Assembly: GCF_037325665.1 (NCBI RefSeq)
Contig: NC_090261.1
Coordinates: 22,330,566-22,394,565, forward strand
DNA length: 64,000 nucleotides
Source: Littorina saxatilis
Taxonomy: Eukaryota > Mollusca > Gastropoda > Littorinimorpha > Littorinidae
Direction of reading: 5' to 3'
Part shown: positions 12,205 through 24,061 of the stretch, piece after piece
Position numbering within the stretch: position 1 is the first letter of the stretch
Layout: the number at the start of each line of letters is the position of its first letter
Notes under the pieces: generated by a model
Seen by the model: the letters and a program-made list of their open reading frames with translations, nothing else
Told to the model about the DNA's origin: nothing
Database searches by the model: none
Position numbers and translations under genes: made by a program

Positions 12205-12374
12205 GTTCTAGCCTCAGAAAGATAAATACGAGCTAGTGGCTATAACGTAGCCACGTTTTAAAGCTTAAAAAGGAATCAACTTTCTGGCCTGCACTCGACC
12301 CCTTCTTCTTCTTCTTCTTGCGTTCGCCGTCACACCATCAGGTTAGTCTCGACCCCAATAGCTGTGACTTTGTA

Positions 12375-12720
12375 ATTTGAGTTTCTTTTCTTTATTTGGT
12401 GTTTAACGTCGTTTTCAACCATGAAGGTTATATCGCGACTTGTCAATTATTTCTTGTTCACAAAAGCACTAATCAAAAAAATGCTCCAGGCGCTTGCAAT
12501 GTAGTACAATATATTACCTTACTGGGAGAATGCAAGTTTCCAGTACAAAGGACTTAACATTTCTTACATACTGCTTGACTAAAATCTTTACAAACATTGA
12601 CTATATTCTATAAAAGAAACACTTAACAAGGGTAAAAGGAGAAACAGAATCCGTTAGTCGCCTCTTACTACATGCTGGGGAGCATCAGGTAAATTCTTCC
12701 CCCTAACCCGCGGGGGGGGT
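12375..12720 (-). repeat. SINE-like interspersed repeat
   Basis: It begins TTTATTTGGTGTTTAACGTC and ends in a block TTCCCCCTAACCCGCGGGG. It shares the GTTTAACGTC start, the AAGCACTAA region and the GGGAGAATGCAAGTTTCCAGT block with the repeat at 11376, so both belong to one dispersed family. Confidence 0.5.
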
Positions 12721-13217
12721 TTCAGCAGACACACATTTTTAGAAATATTGTAATTGTAAAAAAAAAAGCCGTCTTCTGTTCCGTGAGCACCTTTTGGCAC
12801 TTAGTCATATCTATATGTAGTCATGTATTTTTTAAATGTACAACTTCAATTTATGAAGTGGAACAAGAATCTTCAAGACTACCTAGTAGATATAACATTC
12901 CTTGCACACGCAACCGATCGCAGCATTGATCGTCAACTGGGATCTTTGTTAAATGGTAATTTATTCACACATGTTCAAACACATCTTACACACATCATAC
13001 ATACATGTTGAAAACCTATTTACTTTGAACATGTAATTCAAAATCATCCTCCACATGCACGTCTTTAATATTCCACACTGAAGATGACACTGTTATTCCT
13101 TGGTGGTGATAGTTCAAAGGATGTCCTTCACTTGCAGCGATTTGCAGAAAACTAGCTCAGAACCTGCAAGCAGGAGCAAACAGATTTCTCTTTCTGCTGA
13201 CGGTGTTGTCAGACCAG
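12721..13217. other. MRPL4 3' flank, no feature seen
   Basis: This stretch is AT-rich, between a SINE-like repeat and the MRPL4 stop codon, and should include the MRPL4 3' UTR on the minus strand. I see no coding exon and no strong poly(A) signal. Confidence 0.35.
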
Positions 13218-16200
13218 TCACTGCTCTATAACAGGATCCCTGACAAAGGGGGTGGGGGTGCGATAGCTGTAGGTGACTTTCTTCTGCCGACGTGTGCTGT
13301 GCATGACATAAAGTAGACGCTCCTCGATCTTTTCCACAGCTGCCACGGTCAGAACCAGTGTGTGGTGCTTCAGCATGCTGTATACATTCAGACCTAAAAA
13401 CCACAAAAACACACAAATAGATCCCTGCGCCTTGAGTCCGAGTCTGGAGATACGCGCGCGATATAAGCCTTCATATATATAATAACATACTTTAATTGAG
13501 GCAGAAAGATTTGCAGCAAATATGGGCAGGTTATAAAATGTACATGTGTTTTTCTGTACTATGCACAAATGTGACACAGTGGAACCCCCCTTTTAAGAAA
13601 TCTGGGAAAAGCAGGTCTTTGTTTGTTTGTTTGTTTGTTTCTTTCTTTGTTTGTTCGTTCATGGGCTGAAACTCCCATGGCTTTTACGTGTATGACCGTT
13701 TTTACCCCGCCATTTAGGCAGCCATACGCCGCTTTCGGAGGAAGCATGCTGGGTATTTTTGTGTTTCTATAACCCACCGAACTCTGACATGGATTACAGG
13801 ATCTTTTTCGTGCGCACTTGGTCTTGTGCTTGCGTGTACACACGGGGGGTGTTCGGACACCGAGGAGAGTCTGCACACAAAGTTGACTCTGAGAAATAAA
13901 TCTCTCGCCAAACGTGGGGACGAACTCACGCTAACAGCGGCCAACTGGATACAAATCCAGCGCGCTACCGACTGAGCTACAACCCCGCCTCGAAGGGAGT
14001 CTTAAAATGGGGGTAATTTTACTGAGGTTATGAGAGAAAGTCTGAGAAAACAAGGTCTTAAAAAGGAAGGAGTCTTAATTTGGGCGATGGTAAAAGGGGG
14101 TTCCCACTGTACAACAAAGAAGACCTCAATACAGAACACTTCACACTGCACAACAAAGAAGACCTCAATACAGAACACTTCACACTGTACAACAAAGAAG
14201 ACCTCAATACAGAACACTTCACACTGCACAACAAAGAAGACCTCAATACAGAACACTTCACACTGCACAACAAAGAAGACCTCAATACAGAACACTTCAC
14301 ACTGCACAACAAAGAAGACCTCAATACAGAACACTTCACACTGCACAACAAAGAAGACCTCAATACAGAACACTTCACACTGTACAACAAAGAAGACCTC
14401 AATACAGAACACTTCACACTGTACAACAAAGAAGACCTCAATACAGAACACTTCACACTGTACAACAAAGAAGACCTCAATACAGAACACTTCACACTGC
14501 ACAACAAAGAAGACCTCAATACAGAACACTTCACACTGTACAACAAAGAAGACCTCAATACAGAACACTTCACACTGTACAACAAAGAAGACCTCAATAC
14601 AGAACACTTCACACTGTACAACAAAGAAGACCTCAATACAGAACACTTCACACTGTACAACAAAGAAGACCTCAATACAGAACACTTCACACTGTACAAC
14701 AAAGAAGACCTCAATACAGAACACTTCACACTGTACAACAAAGAAGACCTCAATACAGAACACTTCACACTGTACAACAAAGAAGACCTCAATACAGAAC
14801 ACTTCACACTGCACAACAAAGAAGACCTCAATACAGAACACTTCACACTGCACAACAAAGAAGACCTCAATACAGAACACTTCACACTGTACAACAAAGA
14901 AGACCTCAATACAGAACACTTCACACTGCTATACAGCACAAACAAACAAAAGCTAACTCCTACTATAGAGCTGCAGATTTTGATAAACAGTGTTCTAAAA
15001 GAAAGAAAGAGTGAACAAATTAAACTTGATGAAAGATTTTCCTACAATAAAATTCAAACCAGACTGAAAAAAAACGGTCAAATGCTGTTCATGTACTGAC
15101 ATATGACATGAAGATAACATTACCTTACATTTGTTTGCAACATACACAAACTTACCATAGACAGGCAAAGCATTGAAGTGGGGAATCTCAGACAAGGCTA
15201 CAGCTGTCTCACGTGGTAAAGTGTCATTGCTGAAACAAAATAAGCTGCAGTTGTTGTTGTTGTTGTTTTTGCCAAGTACATCATTGTGGGGCTTTTAATG
15301 AATAACATGCATCCGTCCACTCACAATATATTTTCTTTCATCCTTCAACATTTACCACTCAAAAAGTCTATAGTATTAACATTCATGAAACAAATGAAAG
15401 GTGAAGTTGAATAGTGATCATCAATAAGTCTTGGTCTAATGTCGAAATCAGACATGTCATCCTTGTCTCAGCAGAAAAGAAAATCTGCAGTTTACCGTTT
15501 GTTCGCTTGGTTTATTTTTATTCTGATTTTTTCTATTGTACAGTGAAAGTGAAACCTCTGTCAAACAACTTTAAAATGTAATCAAAAATCATTTGTGTTA
15601 CAGACAAAGTAGAGTTCTGCTTTTGTATTCTGTAAAAGAAAATGCAGTTTACAATTTCCCTTTTTAATAATAATAATATAAAAACTGGAAATTTTTTAAG
15701 TGCCTAACCTATGGCTCTAGGCCCTTTACAAAAGAACATATACAAAATAGAACAATTAAATGTACAACCTACATAAAACAATTAATCATATGAACAAAAA
15801 TCACCACATGTACTGTTCACACAATATTCATATATGCTATACACACTATATATACACATATATCTTATACACTTGATTTCTAATTTCATGCAGGAAGCTA
15901 TGTTCCCCTGTGATGGCTCTCTAGCTGTGATAAACATGGATCAAACCTAACTTTTACAACTAAATAAATAAATATGGATGAGAAGAGGATTAAATAATGA
16001 AAATAATCATACTATGGTGGAGGCAGTATTATCAAAGTGTACTTACTCATCAACAAACAGCACTGAATCACCCCAAAATCGAACGTCTGCAAGCTCTTTT
16101 AAATACTGAAACAGGGAAAGCTTCAATGCAAATTTCTGTACGCAATATTTACAAAGAACAACATATGTTTTTGCTAAATTGAGCTATTATGATTACTAAA

Positions 16201-19200
16201 GGCATTGTGTTTACTCTCTGCCAGCTGAAGGAAGTCCCGCTAAAGCTAAAAGTTCACAATGACACCAAAGAAGAAACCTCCAACAAAAAGAGTATGCACC
16301 CCCTTGTTCTTACATTTTTTGTCCGAAGAAACATGTTGACTTCACAGTATATTCCAATCCATATTGTTAACAATTTCCACCTATCTCATCCCCTCTTATC
16401 CAAAGCCGATTTTCCTTTCGACACAATACCGTAACAACAAACATGAAAAAACTCAAACAAGGACACTAAAACAACTGCTCATCTTCTCGGTCTACTTAAA
16501 ATGTACAGAAAAAAGCGGAAATTCAATTACAAAAATTATATACATATGATAAACACAAATTTTAAGTCACAAGAATCTCCCCGATGTTTAGCAGCCAACC
16601 TGTATCTTCATATCTAGAAGACTGTCAGAAAAGTCCATAACCCTTAAAACAGTAGAGAGAAGAAACACAGACAGGAAGACAGAGAGAACCAGAAAGAGAA
16701 GAAACAGACAGAGACAGCATGACCTGAATTGGACAGGTTTAATCTCCTGAGTGTTCTATAACTAAAAGTAGAACATGTGAGCAACAAAATACTCAACAAA
16801 CCTGTGGGTCATCCATGGGAATGTCAAGGTTCTCCACAATGTGAAGGTCATCCTGCAAAAATAGCAACCACATGATCTGTCTGAGCACTTGTCTGAAGTA
16901 TGAATTTTCACAAATCCCTGTTTGCACTAATTATAAATGAAGCAAAAAAAGTGTTTCTTGGCAGAGACTGTTGTTGTACTTTTTTCTAAAAAAAATCTAC
17001 TGAGAACTTTCTATTCTAGCTGGCTCAAAGAAAAAAAAAAGAAAAAAAACCACATCTGCCCACCTCTGTCAAAAGACCGCAAGTCCGATCTATCTATTTA
17101 AAACAACGACATACTCGATTAAAGTTTTACTGCAAGTAAGCGTCTGCATACATTCTGCATTTCTTGCTTTAGCTTCTTTCAAAAATGGTGGTTCAATTAA
17201 AAACCATCACAGCAAAGGGGACTTTTTGTGTTCTGCCTTAGATTTTCTTGAGACTCGGGTTTTTTTTTCTCGTTTTTTTTCGACCTCAGTTGCATGCAGG
17301 CTGCTTCAATCCTTCCTTGTTTTCTTCTCTCTTTTTTCTGTAATTTTTTTTTCTTTCCTGTAAATAGGCGGTGAGCATCCTTCTTCATTGGTCTTTTTTC
17401 TTCTTTTTAACTCCAACATAGAGGTATATTACACTCACGAGACATGGGCATTTTCTCTTTACAATGGAAATATTCCTTATATTTACAAATCAAATTTTCT
17501 ACTTAATATTTGAAACTCAAAAATTACAAACACTGATCCCCGACAAGTTGTCTTTCTAAAAATACTAACACACATTTTCCCAATTAATATTACGTGATTT
17601 ACAAAATTTCTAATCTTTTTACAACAACTTGTGTCTTGATAACCAATTATTATATCCTGCATCTTAAACTTAACCCTTAATCCAGCCTTTTCCTCTATCC
17701 AGTTTTCTATCTTCGTCCAAAACAACTTTACCGGTATGCACTCATAAAAAAAAATGTTCAACAAAATCAACTTCCGTACAACATATACAACATTCTGTTA
17801 TTCTCCCTGACTTGCATTTTACATAATAAAAGGTTTGTTGGATATATGTTATGTAAAATTTTCCATTGCAATTCTCTTAACCTCACTTCTTTGGAAACAT
17901 AGGCAAGGGTCCAAATTTCCTTATCTACTTGTACACCAAACTTCCTCAACCCAAAATTATATACACAAGGTTTTTCTACAGCAGTATCTACACTTTTCTT
18001 TTCTATCATTTTTCGTATTTGGTTTATTTTTATCATATACAGGCTACGATCAAACAATTGCTTATCCATCTGGACAATAATTTGTTTATTTTCAATCCAA
18101 TTAATCCATACTTTGGGTAATGCGTTTATTAATGCCCAATAATCCAATAAAATATTTGCATTATTCTTTCCAATTTGTATATATACCTCTGCTGCTGACT
18201 TCAATCTCTTTTCTTCCACTATAAACAAATCACTTACTCTTTCAATCCCAGCATTTTTCCAATAAAAATAAAACAACATTTTCCCTTTATCAAATCATTA
18301 CTCCACAAAATATGTTTGTAAAAATTGTTTACATCAATCTTATCATGTTCCATCCTAAGCTTGTAACTCAAATGTGTCCACACTACCCTCTGCCAAAATG
18401 GGCTTCCAATCATTGTCAAATTCAATTCCTTACTCGGTTTAACATTCAAATCAAAACAACCATACCCTGAAACAACATGTCCCAGAAACCATAGTGGTAT
18501 AAACGTCCAGTTTTCTCCCTTCTTTTCATACAAACGTCCAACCCAAGACTCTTGCATACTGTGCACATTTAACATTTTCAACCCACCTTCACTTATTTCT
18601 TTCTCCATTACTTTTCTTTTCCCTTTTTCAAATGCTTTTTTATTCGAACACTTTCTCTGCCAAATAAACTTATAAAACAATGTATTTAACTCTGTCAAAA
18701 CCCGATCTGGCAATCCAATCGTCTGCATCACAAATACTAACTGTGAAATAAAAAAACATTTGATTATTACAATTTTACCGTGAATCCTTAAATCTCGTCG
18801 ACTCCATATCGTAATCAACTTCTTAATCTTCTGAACTCTTAATACCCAATTCTGTTCAACATTTATTGCTCTATCATTATTTACGAAATATATACCTAAA
18901 ATCTTAATCTTCTCTGTGCACTCAAAGGGCAACTTTTGCTGACCACAATGCTGTCCAATTTTCATTATTTTGGTTTTATTAACATTCAGGGTCAGTCCTG
19001 AAAACTTTGCAAACTTTATTATTACTCGGGTTTGTTAAAAACATCAGCAGATCACAGCAAAGCGGACTTGCTGTGTTCTGTATGCTTTTCTGTGCGACAG
19101 ATTCAAGTAAAAAATGCCAGCCCACATCAAAATAGGCTAAATTAATCGAATATTAGGCGTTTTCGCATGTACGTGCGCCAGCGCATGTATGTGTATAATT

Positions 19201-22200
19201 GTTAATACTTGGATGTTTTGTGTGGGTTTATGTCAGAATCTACGTCAGTTGCTGTGTCCTGCCGTTGTTTTTGGAGAACTTAAATTTGTTTAAATGGACT
19301 TACTTTATTAGAACTAAGAAACTTAACATCCTGGAAACTCAAAATTAACAGACAAAATGCTGGCTAGTGAGCTCATATTGATGGCATAAAAATCTCATAT
19401 TTAACAAAAATGGACTTACTGTGTTTTGTCCGAGGTGGGCAGACATGCAGAAAAGTAAAAGGAGACCAGAAAAGCTGTCTAAAAAGAGGACAGCAGAAAA
19501 ACAGAAATGCAAAAATTCCCATAGTTCTTGGAGAAGAGGAAAACCACAGACCCCAAACCTCTGCCTAAAATATACCTGTGCAAATTTGATGGACAGCATG
19601 GACCTCAAGCCAAGCGCCCTCAGCTGCGCGGACAACATGTAGAAGTAGGACTGGGGTCCTCTGGGGCCCATAGCTGATCCACCTGTAGATGTAAAATGTG
19701 CAATAAATCGCCTGTAATCGTCCAAACAGGTTCATCTAGCTAATGGCAATGTCACAAAGCAGCCAAGCAGTCTTTTCAGAAAAGTTTTCGTTTGTATTTT
19801 CCTCAATTTCTACTATCATGATGTCACTGTGTGTTTTTTAAAGTTTTTTTTTAGTTTTAACATTATTGTCCTACCCTAGGACCTTACCCTTGTGCCAGAT
19901 GGGAGATCGTACGCTTCCATGTCGAGCTCTGCCTGTTCCTTTCTGCGGCCAGGGTTTGCGGCCACCTCCTGGCATCTCAGATCGAGACAAGGTGGTAGCA
20001 TAGCTCTGCAAATGTACAGGTAAGCAATGATTAAACCAAGCATGGAACTTCTCACTCATTCTCTCTTTGGTGATTTATTTTAAAGAAAAATAATCTATTC
20101 AACAGAGATACAAACTATCATAATACGAAGAAGTCAGTTTTAAGTGTAACATTCTCCCTTTATATCAGGACTAAACAGAGAGTGTTTCACTGTTATGCTA
20201 CCACAATTTGTTTTTTGTCCTCATGACTCATGGATAACTCTTTTGACAAGAACAATTCTTCAAGGTAAATCAGGTTAGGTTTTTTAAGCAGGTAAGCCCT
20301 TTTAAGACATTATTCGGATGATCTCAGGCTCTTTGCTGTGACTGTAAGAGAATTTCACTGTATCATAGCATATGGCAAGAATTCTATAAAAGCTCTTCAG
20401 ATGTGGTACATGAATACATCTGAGCCACATAAAAGGTAATAAGGTATGTTGTTTTCTTTTTTTCACAGCTTTTTTTCTTATTTAATTTTTTAAGGGTTAC
20501 AACTAATGCTCAAGGTCCAAACATACTGCCGTTTAACCTGTGAAATGTCATGATCGCAAACTTGCTGTTTGTGCAAATGCAATGCAAAATACTTTTTTTT
20601 TATCAGAATGCTGGTAAAAGGTTCACAGTACTTACGATTCTTTTGTATGTTCTCTGCCAGAGAATGTTTTGGTGCACAACATCAACTCTGAAAAAAACAC
20701 CCACAGAATTAGTGGTGTATACCATTTAAGATGAAACATCTGGCAAGCAACAACAAAAAAGTGTGATGTTCTACAATCAACCAAAGACACTTTTGGCCAC
20801 TGCTAGCTACAGCCAATAGCAATACTGTCATTTACAATGCTTACTGAATGTGTCGAGATTTGTGATTTTTGGCTCACGAAGTGTAGCCTATGCGATCGTA
20901 ACTTTGTCTGTCTGTGCGTTTGTGCGTTTGTGCGTGTGTGTGTGCGTGTGTGTGTGTGTTTGTGCGTGTGTATGTCTGTGGTAGAAACTTTAACATTTCC
21001 GAGTCTATGTGTGAGTGGTTATCCAAGACTATGGATAAAGCTCGCATAAGATTACGTCACGGTCAAAAGTGTTTGACGTCAATTAATGCATCATGACGGC
21101 ATGCCTCCCTGTAGTCTTTCTCTCTCGCGTGGTGTGTGTGGTCTCGGTCATTGTTATTTTGAGCGGGCCGAGACTATTTGGCAGTCGTGTCCCTGTAAGT
21201 AGGCTACATGCAGACAGACAGATCTAGATCTAGTGTCTCTCTTTCTTGCACAGTGTCACCTAAGCTTACTGTGTGTGTGGGTGTGTATGTGTGACGGAGT
21301 GATTGAGTTTGTGTTACTGTTTGTTTATTTCTTACGTGAGCCTTGAAGGCTTCGCCTCTTGTTTGTAATGCTGATAGCATTTCCAAACGCTGGTAAAATA
21401 CAGTGGTACCTATGATGAAAGGACAATCTTAGGATCTGTTGAAAGTGCCCCTACATTACAGGTGGCCTCTCATGGCAGGTGTATTTTGATCAAGATAATA
21501 AACTAAATGACTACAGAAGGTGATCTTTTTTGGAAGGTGTCCTCTCATTGGAAGGACCTCACACACAAAAAATCACATCCAGTAACCACAGTACATACTC
21601 TCACTTTCTATGTTTCTTACTTCCGCCTTCTCTCTTTGCACTCTCTTTGAACAAATTCCCACCCCACACACACAGTGGAACACCGTCACCCCTTTTAAGA
21701 CCTCCAAAAATCTGAGAAAATCTGGTCTTAAAAAGGTGAGAGTCTTAAAATGCGGTACTACTTGTCTCTGAAAACCTCCGAAAACCCCTGAAAACCTCAT
21801 CAGAAATTTAGAAAATTCGTCCTTAGATCGTGTTTTGTTACATATTTGTTTTAAATCATAACTCACTTATATCTGCAACTTTCACAGTTCACGGCTTTAT
21901 TTTCGTGTTTGTGAGAGGATTAACGAAGGAGAGGAAGCACTAATCACATGACGTCATCAATGCTTGTGCTTTCGAGTCACAAGAGTTACCTCCCTTGCAT
22001 TGAAATCGATGCATCGACAATCCGGCTCTAAACACAAAAATAAAGGTGCAAATAGCATGAATCAGGCATGACTTCTAATAGACATGTCAATAACTTCAAT
22101 TTGAAGTTAGATTTAGTCATTTTATAGATGGGGTTTTCGGGGTTTTACGGAGTCAAGTAGTACCCTTAAAATGGGGGTAATTTTACAGAGGTTATGAGCA

Positions 22201-23591
22201 GAAAGTCTTAGAAAACAAGGTCTTACAAAGGAGGGAGTCTTAAATTCGGGGGTCTTAAAAGGGGTTCCACTGTACCTTGGGTAAATTCCAAACACATCAG
22301 GGTGGAGGTCGACTAGACCCAGTTTCTGGTCTTCTAGAGTGCTGAGTGTCTCCAGCCATGCCTGCTTTGGCTCTGCATAGGGGGAAGGAAACTGTAGCTG
22401 CCGTGATGTGATGACCGGTAATGGCCGATCTGTCTGTTTTATCAATGCATCTGTGGACAAAAATTAGGGTCAGTCTTCAAACAACTGTGTCGGTAATCTG
22501 TTAAATTGTTAATTTATATAATTTGTAATCTAAATTCTACCTGTTGTCATGAACAAGAATTCAACCACTTACAACAGCACTTTAGTGTTGCCAAAAAACC
22601 CATCATGACACTCTTGCACACGTATTACCTCTAAACTCAATAACTGTAATTTGTGTCAACAGTATACAAAACGATCATGTTTGTCAGTTTGTGCTAAACA
22701 AAATCTACGCCCACATGTGCAGTCAAAGCAAAGTCATTTTACTCACCCTCTTGCGGCTGATGAGGAACTTCAAGATCAAGAGCTTGATTATTTGGACGCC
22801 CACAAAACAAGCATGCCTGCAAGTGCAAATGAAAAGGTAAATTAAAGCTTATAATACATTGTATGTAAATGAATGTGTGTACGTATGTCAGTATGTATCA
22901 CAGTTAAAAAAAAGTGCCAAAGATTTTGAAACAATCATCAGTATCACACATGTATAATAAGATGCACGAGTTACAGTTACAACATGGTCTCAAGGATTAC
23001 TGAGCGATAAAGAACTAATTAACTTGAAAGTTGAATAAGATTTCAAGATTTTCAGAATAATCAAATCTAGATGGTGATCCAGCTATACCCATTCCCATCA
23101 CCGTTACATTTAGCCAGGTTATGCCCACACCAACTTCTTGAATCATATAATAGCAAGAGTATGATATTGTGAGATGTTTACAATAAAACTGCAGTTGAAC
23201 TTGAAGTTGCATGAATCTTGATCCTGATTGATATTATATATTGTTTGTGTTAACAATGATGATCAAAATAAATGAAACAAAGTGTTTTTCTGTGATTTGT
23301 GAACACCACAAACATCAAACGATGCTCTGTTCATGTATCTACTGTCAGTAGCATGGGGCAAGCTAGGAAAAGATAACTCTCGCTGCAAACCACGCCCACT
23401 CAAAAATCCGGTCGGCGATTTGGCTCCGGACCCCAGGGTCAGGTTACGGCAAAGTACGTCGTTTTGAGTGGTTGGTTGTGGACAATACTGACCGGTACCA
23501 CTAGCAGATACATAGGGCTAGAGGTGCATCGACATTTTTTTCGCCAGGTCGCGAGAATTCTATAAAATAAATGCAAGCGAACTTTTGTCAT
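13218..23591 (-). CDS. MRPL4: Mitochondrial large-subunit ribosomal protein uL4m (MRPL4)
   Basis: Reading the minus strand, the exons are 23591-23499 (tentative first), 22816-22747, 22450-22276, 20687-20636, 20005-19888, 19682-19576, 16852-16802, 16105-16047, 15229-15156 and 13393-13218 (stop). Nine firm exons give 293 codons, with splice phases matching at every junction. Diagnostic blocks are [58 protein letters not shown] and [16 protein letters not shown], colinear with human MRPL4 (311 aa). The product binds 23S-type rRNA in the mitoribosome large subunit. The proposed exon 1 adds 31 basic, acid-free residues ([19 protein letters not shown]...) like a mitochondrial presequence and makes 324 aa. 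Its donor could be GTACCG or GTCAGT 6 nt later, both phase 0. The donor of exon 22450-22276 abuts a MITE. Confidence 0.93.
13420..13475 (+). repeat. SINE tail fragment
   Basis: TGCGCCTTGAGTCCGAG followed by GAGATACGCGCGCGATATAA matches the 3' part of the SINE at 1-420 (about 341-390). It is a 5'-truncated copy in MRPL4's last intron. Confidence 0.6.
13577..14109. mobile_element. CAGTGGAACC-type MITE split by a SINE
   Basis: The left end is CAGTGGAACCCCCC at about 13577. The right end is GGGGGTTCCCACTG just before 14109, followed by TA. Internal AAGGTCTTAAAAAGGA blocks match sister copies. A tRNA-SINE (13618-13988) interrupts it, so the SINE is younger than the MITE. Confidence 0.7.
13618..13988 (-). 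repeat. tRNA-derived SINE (minus), nested in a MITE
   Basis: On the minus strand it begins GGCGGGGTTGTAGCTCAGTC (A-box TAGCTCAGTCGG), has a B-box-like GTTCGTCCC, and ends in TTTG-type simple repeats as read on the plus strand. It is nearly identical to the copy at 48825-49190. Confidence 0.85.
14110..14928. repeat. 39-bp minisatellite, exactly 21 units
   Basis: 819 bp makes 21 perfect-length units. The only variable base I see is T or C at the first position (TACAAC versus CACAAC), with the order TCTCCCCTTTCTTTTTTTCCT. Because 39 is a multiple of 3, several frames stay open for about 300 codons; these are not genes. The array starts exactly at the TA next to the MITE end, in MRPL4's last intron. 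Confidence 0.95.
17235..19048 (-). mobile_element. LINE fragment, 3' part of the reverse-transcriptase ORF
   Basis: The minus strand encodes from about 18965 a typical C-terminal LINE ORF2 stretch ([51 protein letters not shown]) and then, after shifts to other frames near 18279 and 17770, [21 protein letters not shown] and [12 protein letters not shown]. There are at least two frameshifts and the 5' part is missing. Similar stretches of about 30 bp flank it (ATCACAGCAAAG-GGACTT at about 17207 and 19051) and look like a decayed target-site duplication. It lies in MRPL4 intron 16853-19575, in sense orientation. Confidence 0.8.
20871..21361 (+). mobile_element. HINE-like element, family 1 copy b
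   Basis: It has the same ends as the copy at 4811 (GGCTCACG...CGTGAGCC, hairpin AGGCTTCGCCT, CTTG). The same GAGCGGGCCGAGACTATTTG core is present. The microsatellite differs (TGTGCG/TTTGTGCG) and the late GT tract is much shorter. It lies in MRPL4 intron 20688-22275, opposite to the gene. Confidence 0.6.
21673..22272. mobile_element. CAGTGGAACC MITE abutting an MRPL4 splice donor
   Basis: The ends are CAGTGGAACACC at 21673 and GGGGTTCCACTG at 22272, with sister-type interior AAGACCTCCAAAAATC and GGTCTTACAAAGGAGGGAG. The right-hand TA (22273-22274) is also the TA of the GTA in the MRPL4 5' splice site, since exon 22450-22276 ends immediately before it. The left flank is CA rather than TA, inside a CA run. 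Confidence 0.75.
22817..23498. other. First MRPL4 intron (probable), no feature
   Basis: This stretch is AT-rich without a recognised repeat. It is bounded by exon 22816-22747 and the tentative first exon 23591-23499. Confidence 0.35.
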
Positions 23592-23785
23592 TTTTTTCTT
23601 TTTGCGATAGGGCGAGTGCACCACCGAAATTAGTTGATGAGAACGTAGTCGGGTGTTTCATCTTTCATTAGCAACTGAAAAAATAAGGGGAAAGTTCCGT
23701 AAAAGTTCCCATTTCAACGGAGGAAACGACCTACCCCCCTCTTCGACAAGTAGTTACGGAGAATGCCGAAGGCTTCCGAGCGAGA

Positions 23786-23795
23786 GTCACGTGAC
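23786..23795. promoter_or_regulatory. Palindromic E-box GTCACGTGAC in presumed bidirectional promoter
   Basis: GTCACGTGAC is a perfect palindromic CACGTG E-box of the bHLH-Zip type. It lies about 195 nt upstream of the proposed MRPL4 start (minus strand) and within a CpG-containing stretch between head-to-head MRPL4 and LYPLAL1-A. A consensus donor, TTTG followed by GTAAGTACGG, at about 23943 on the + strand could end a 5' UTR exon of LYPLAL1-A. Promoter function is inferred. Confidence 0.4.
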
Positions 23796-24061
23796 CCGAA
23801 GGTATAATTTTGGCGGTTGTCTGCTATTTTGTTGTTCCGACAATGTGGCACATCTGCGCTTTTCCGACGCTTCACACAGCAATTCTGCGTATGGATACTT
23901 TTTTCAGAAAGATGAAAGTCTAAATCGCCGAAACTGTTCTTTGGTAAGTACGGAATCCAACAAAAGAAATGGCTGACGACGATTCGAATGCATTGGCGAA
24001 ACCGAAAGTGAGAAGATGCCATCATCATCGTCATCAGTGGCGGGAGACAGCGAGTCGGATA

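Noticed and set aside
14030-15099. Overlapping open frames of about 300 codons on both strands, apparently repetitive proteins
   Set aside because: They are read-through of the 39-bp minisatellite, whose length is a multiple of three; no splice or start context and no codon bias.
23735-24034. Minus-strand frame of about 100 codons ending in phase 0 at a GTAGGT donor, as MRPL4 first exon
   Set aside because: It would also splice in frame, but its N-terminus is not presequence-like and it covers the E-box/promoter stretch. The shorter exon 23591-23499 encodes a basic presequence. The alternative remains possible.
23653-24060. Plus-strand frames including MADDDSNALAKPK from about 23970, as an extra gene start
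   Set aside because: No downstream exon continues them and joining to LYPLAL1-A exon 1 gives an immediate stop; more likely 5' UTR or noncoding.
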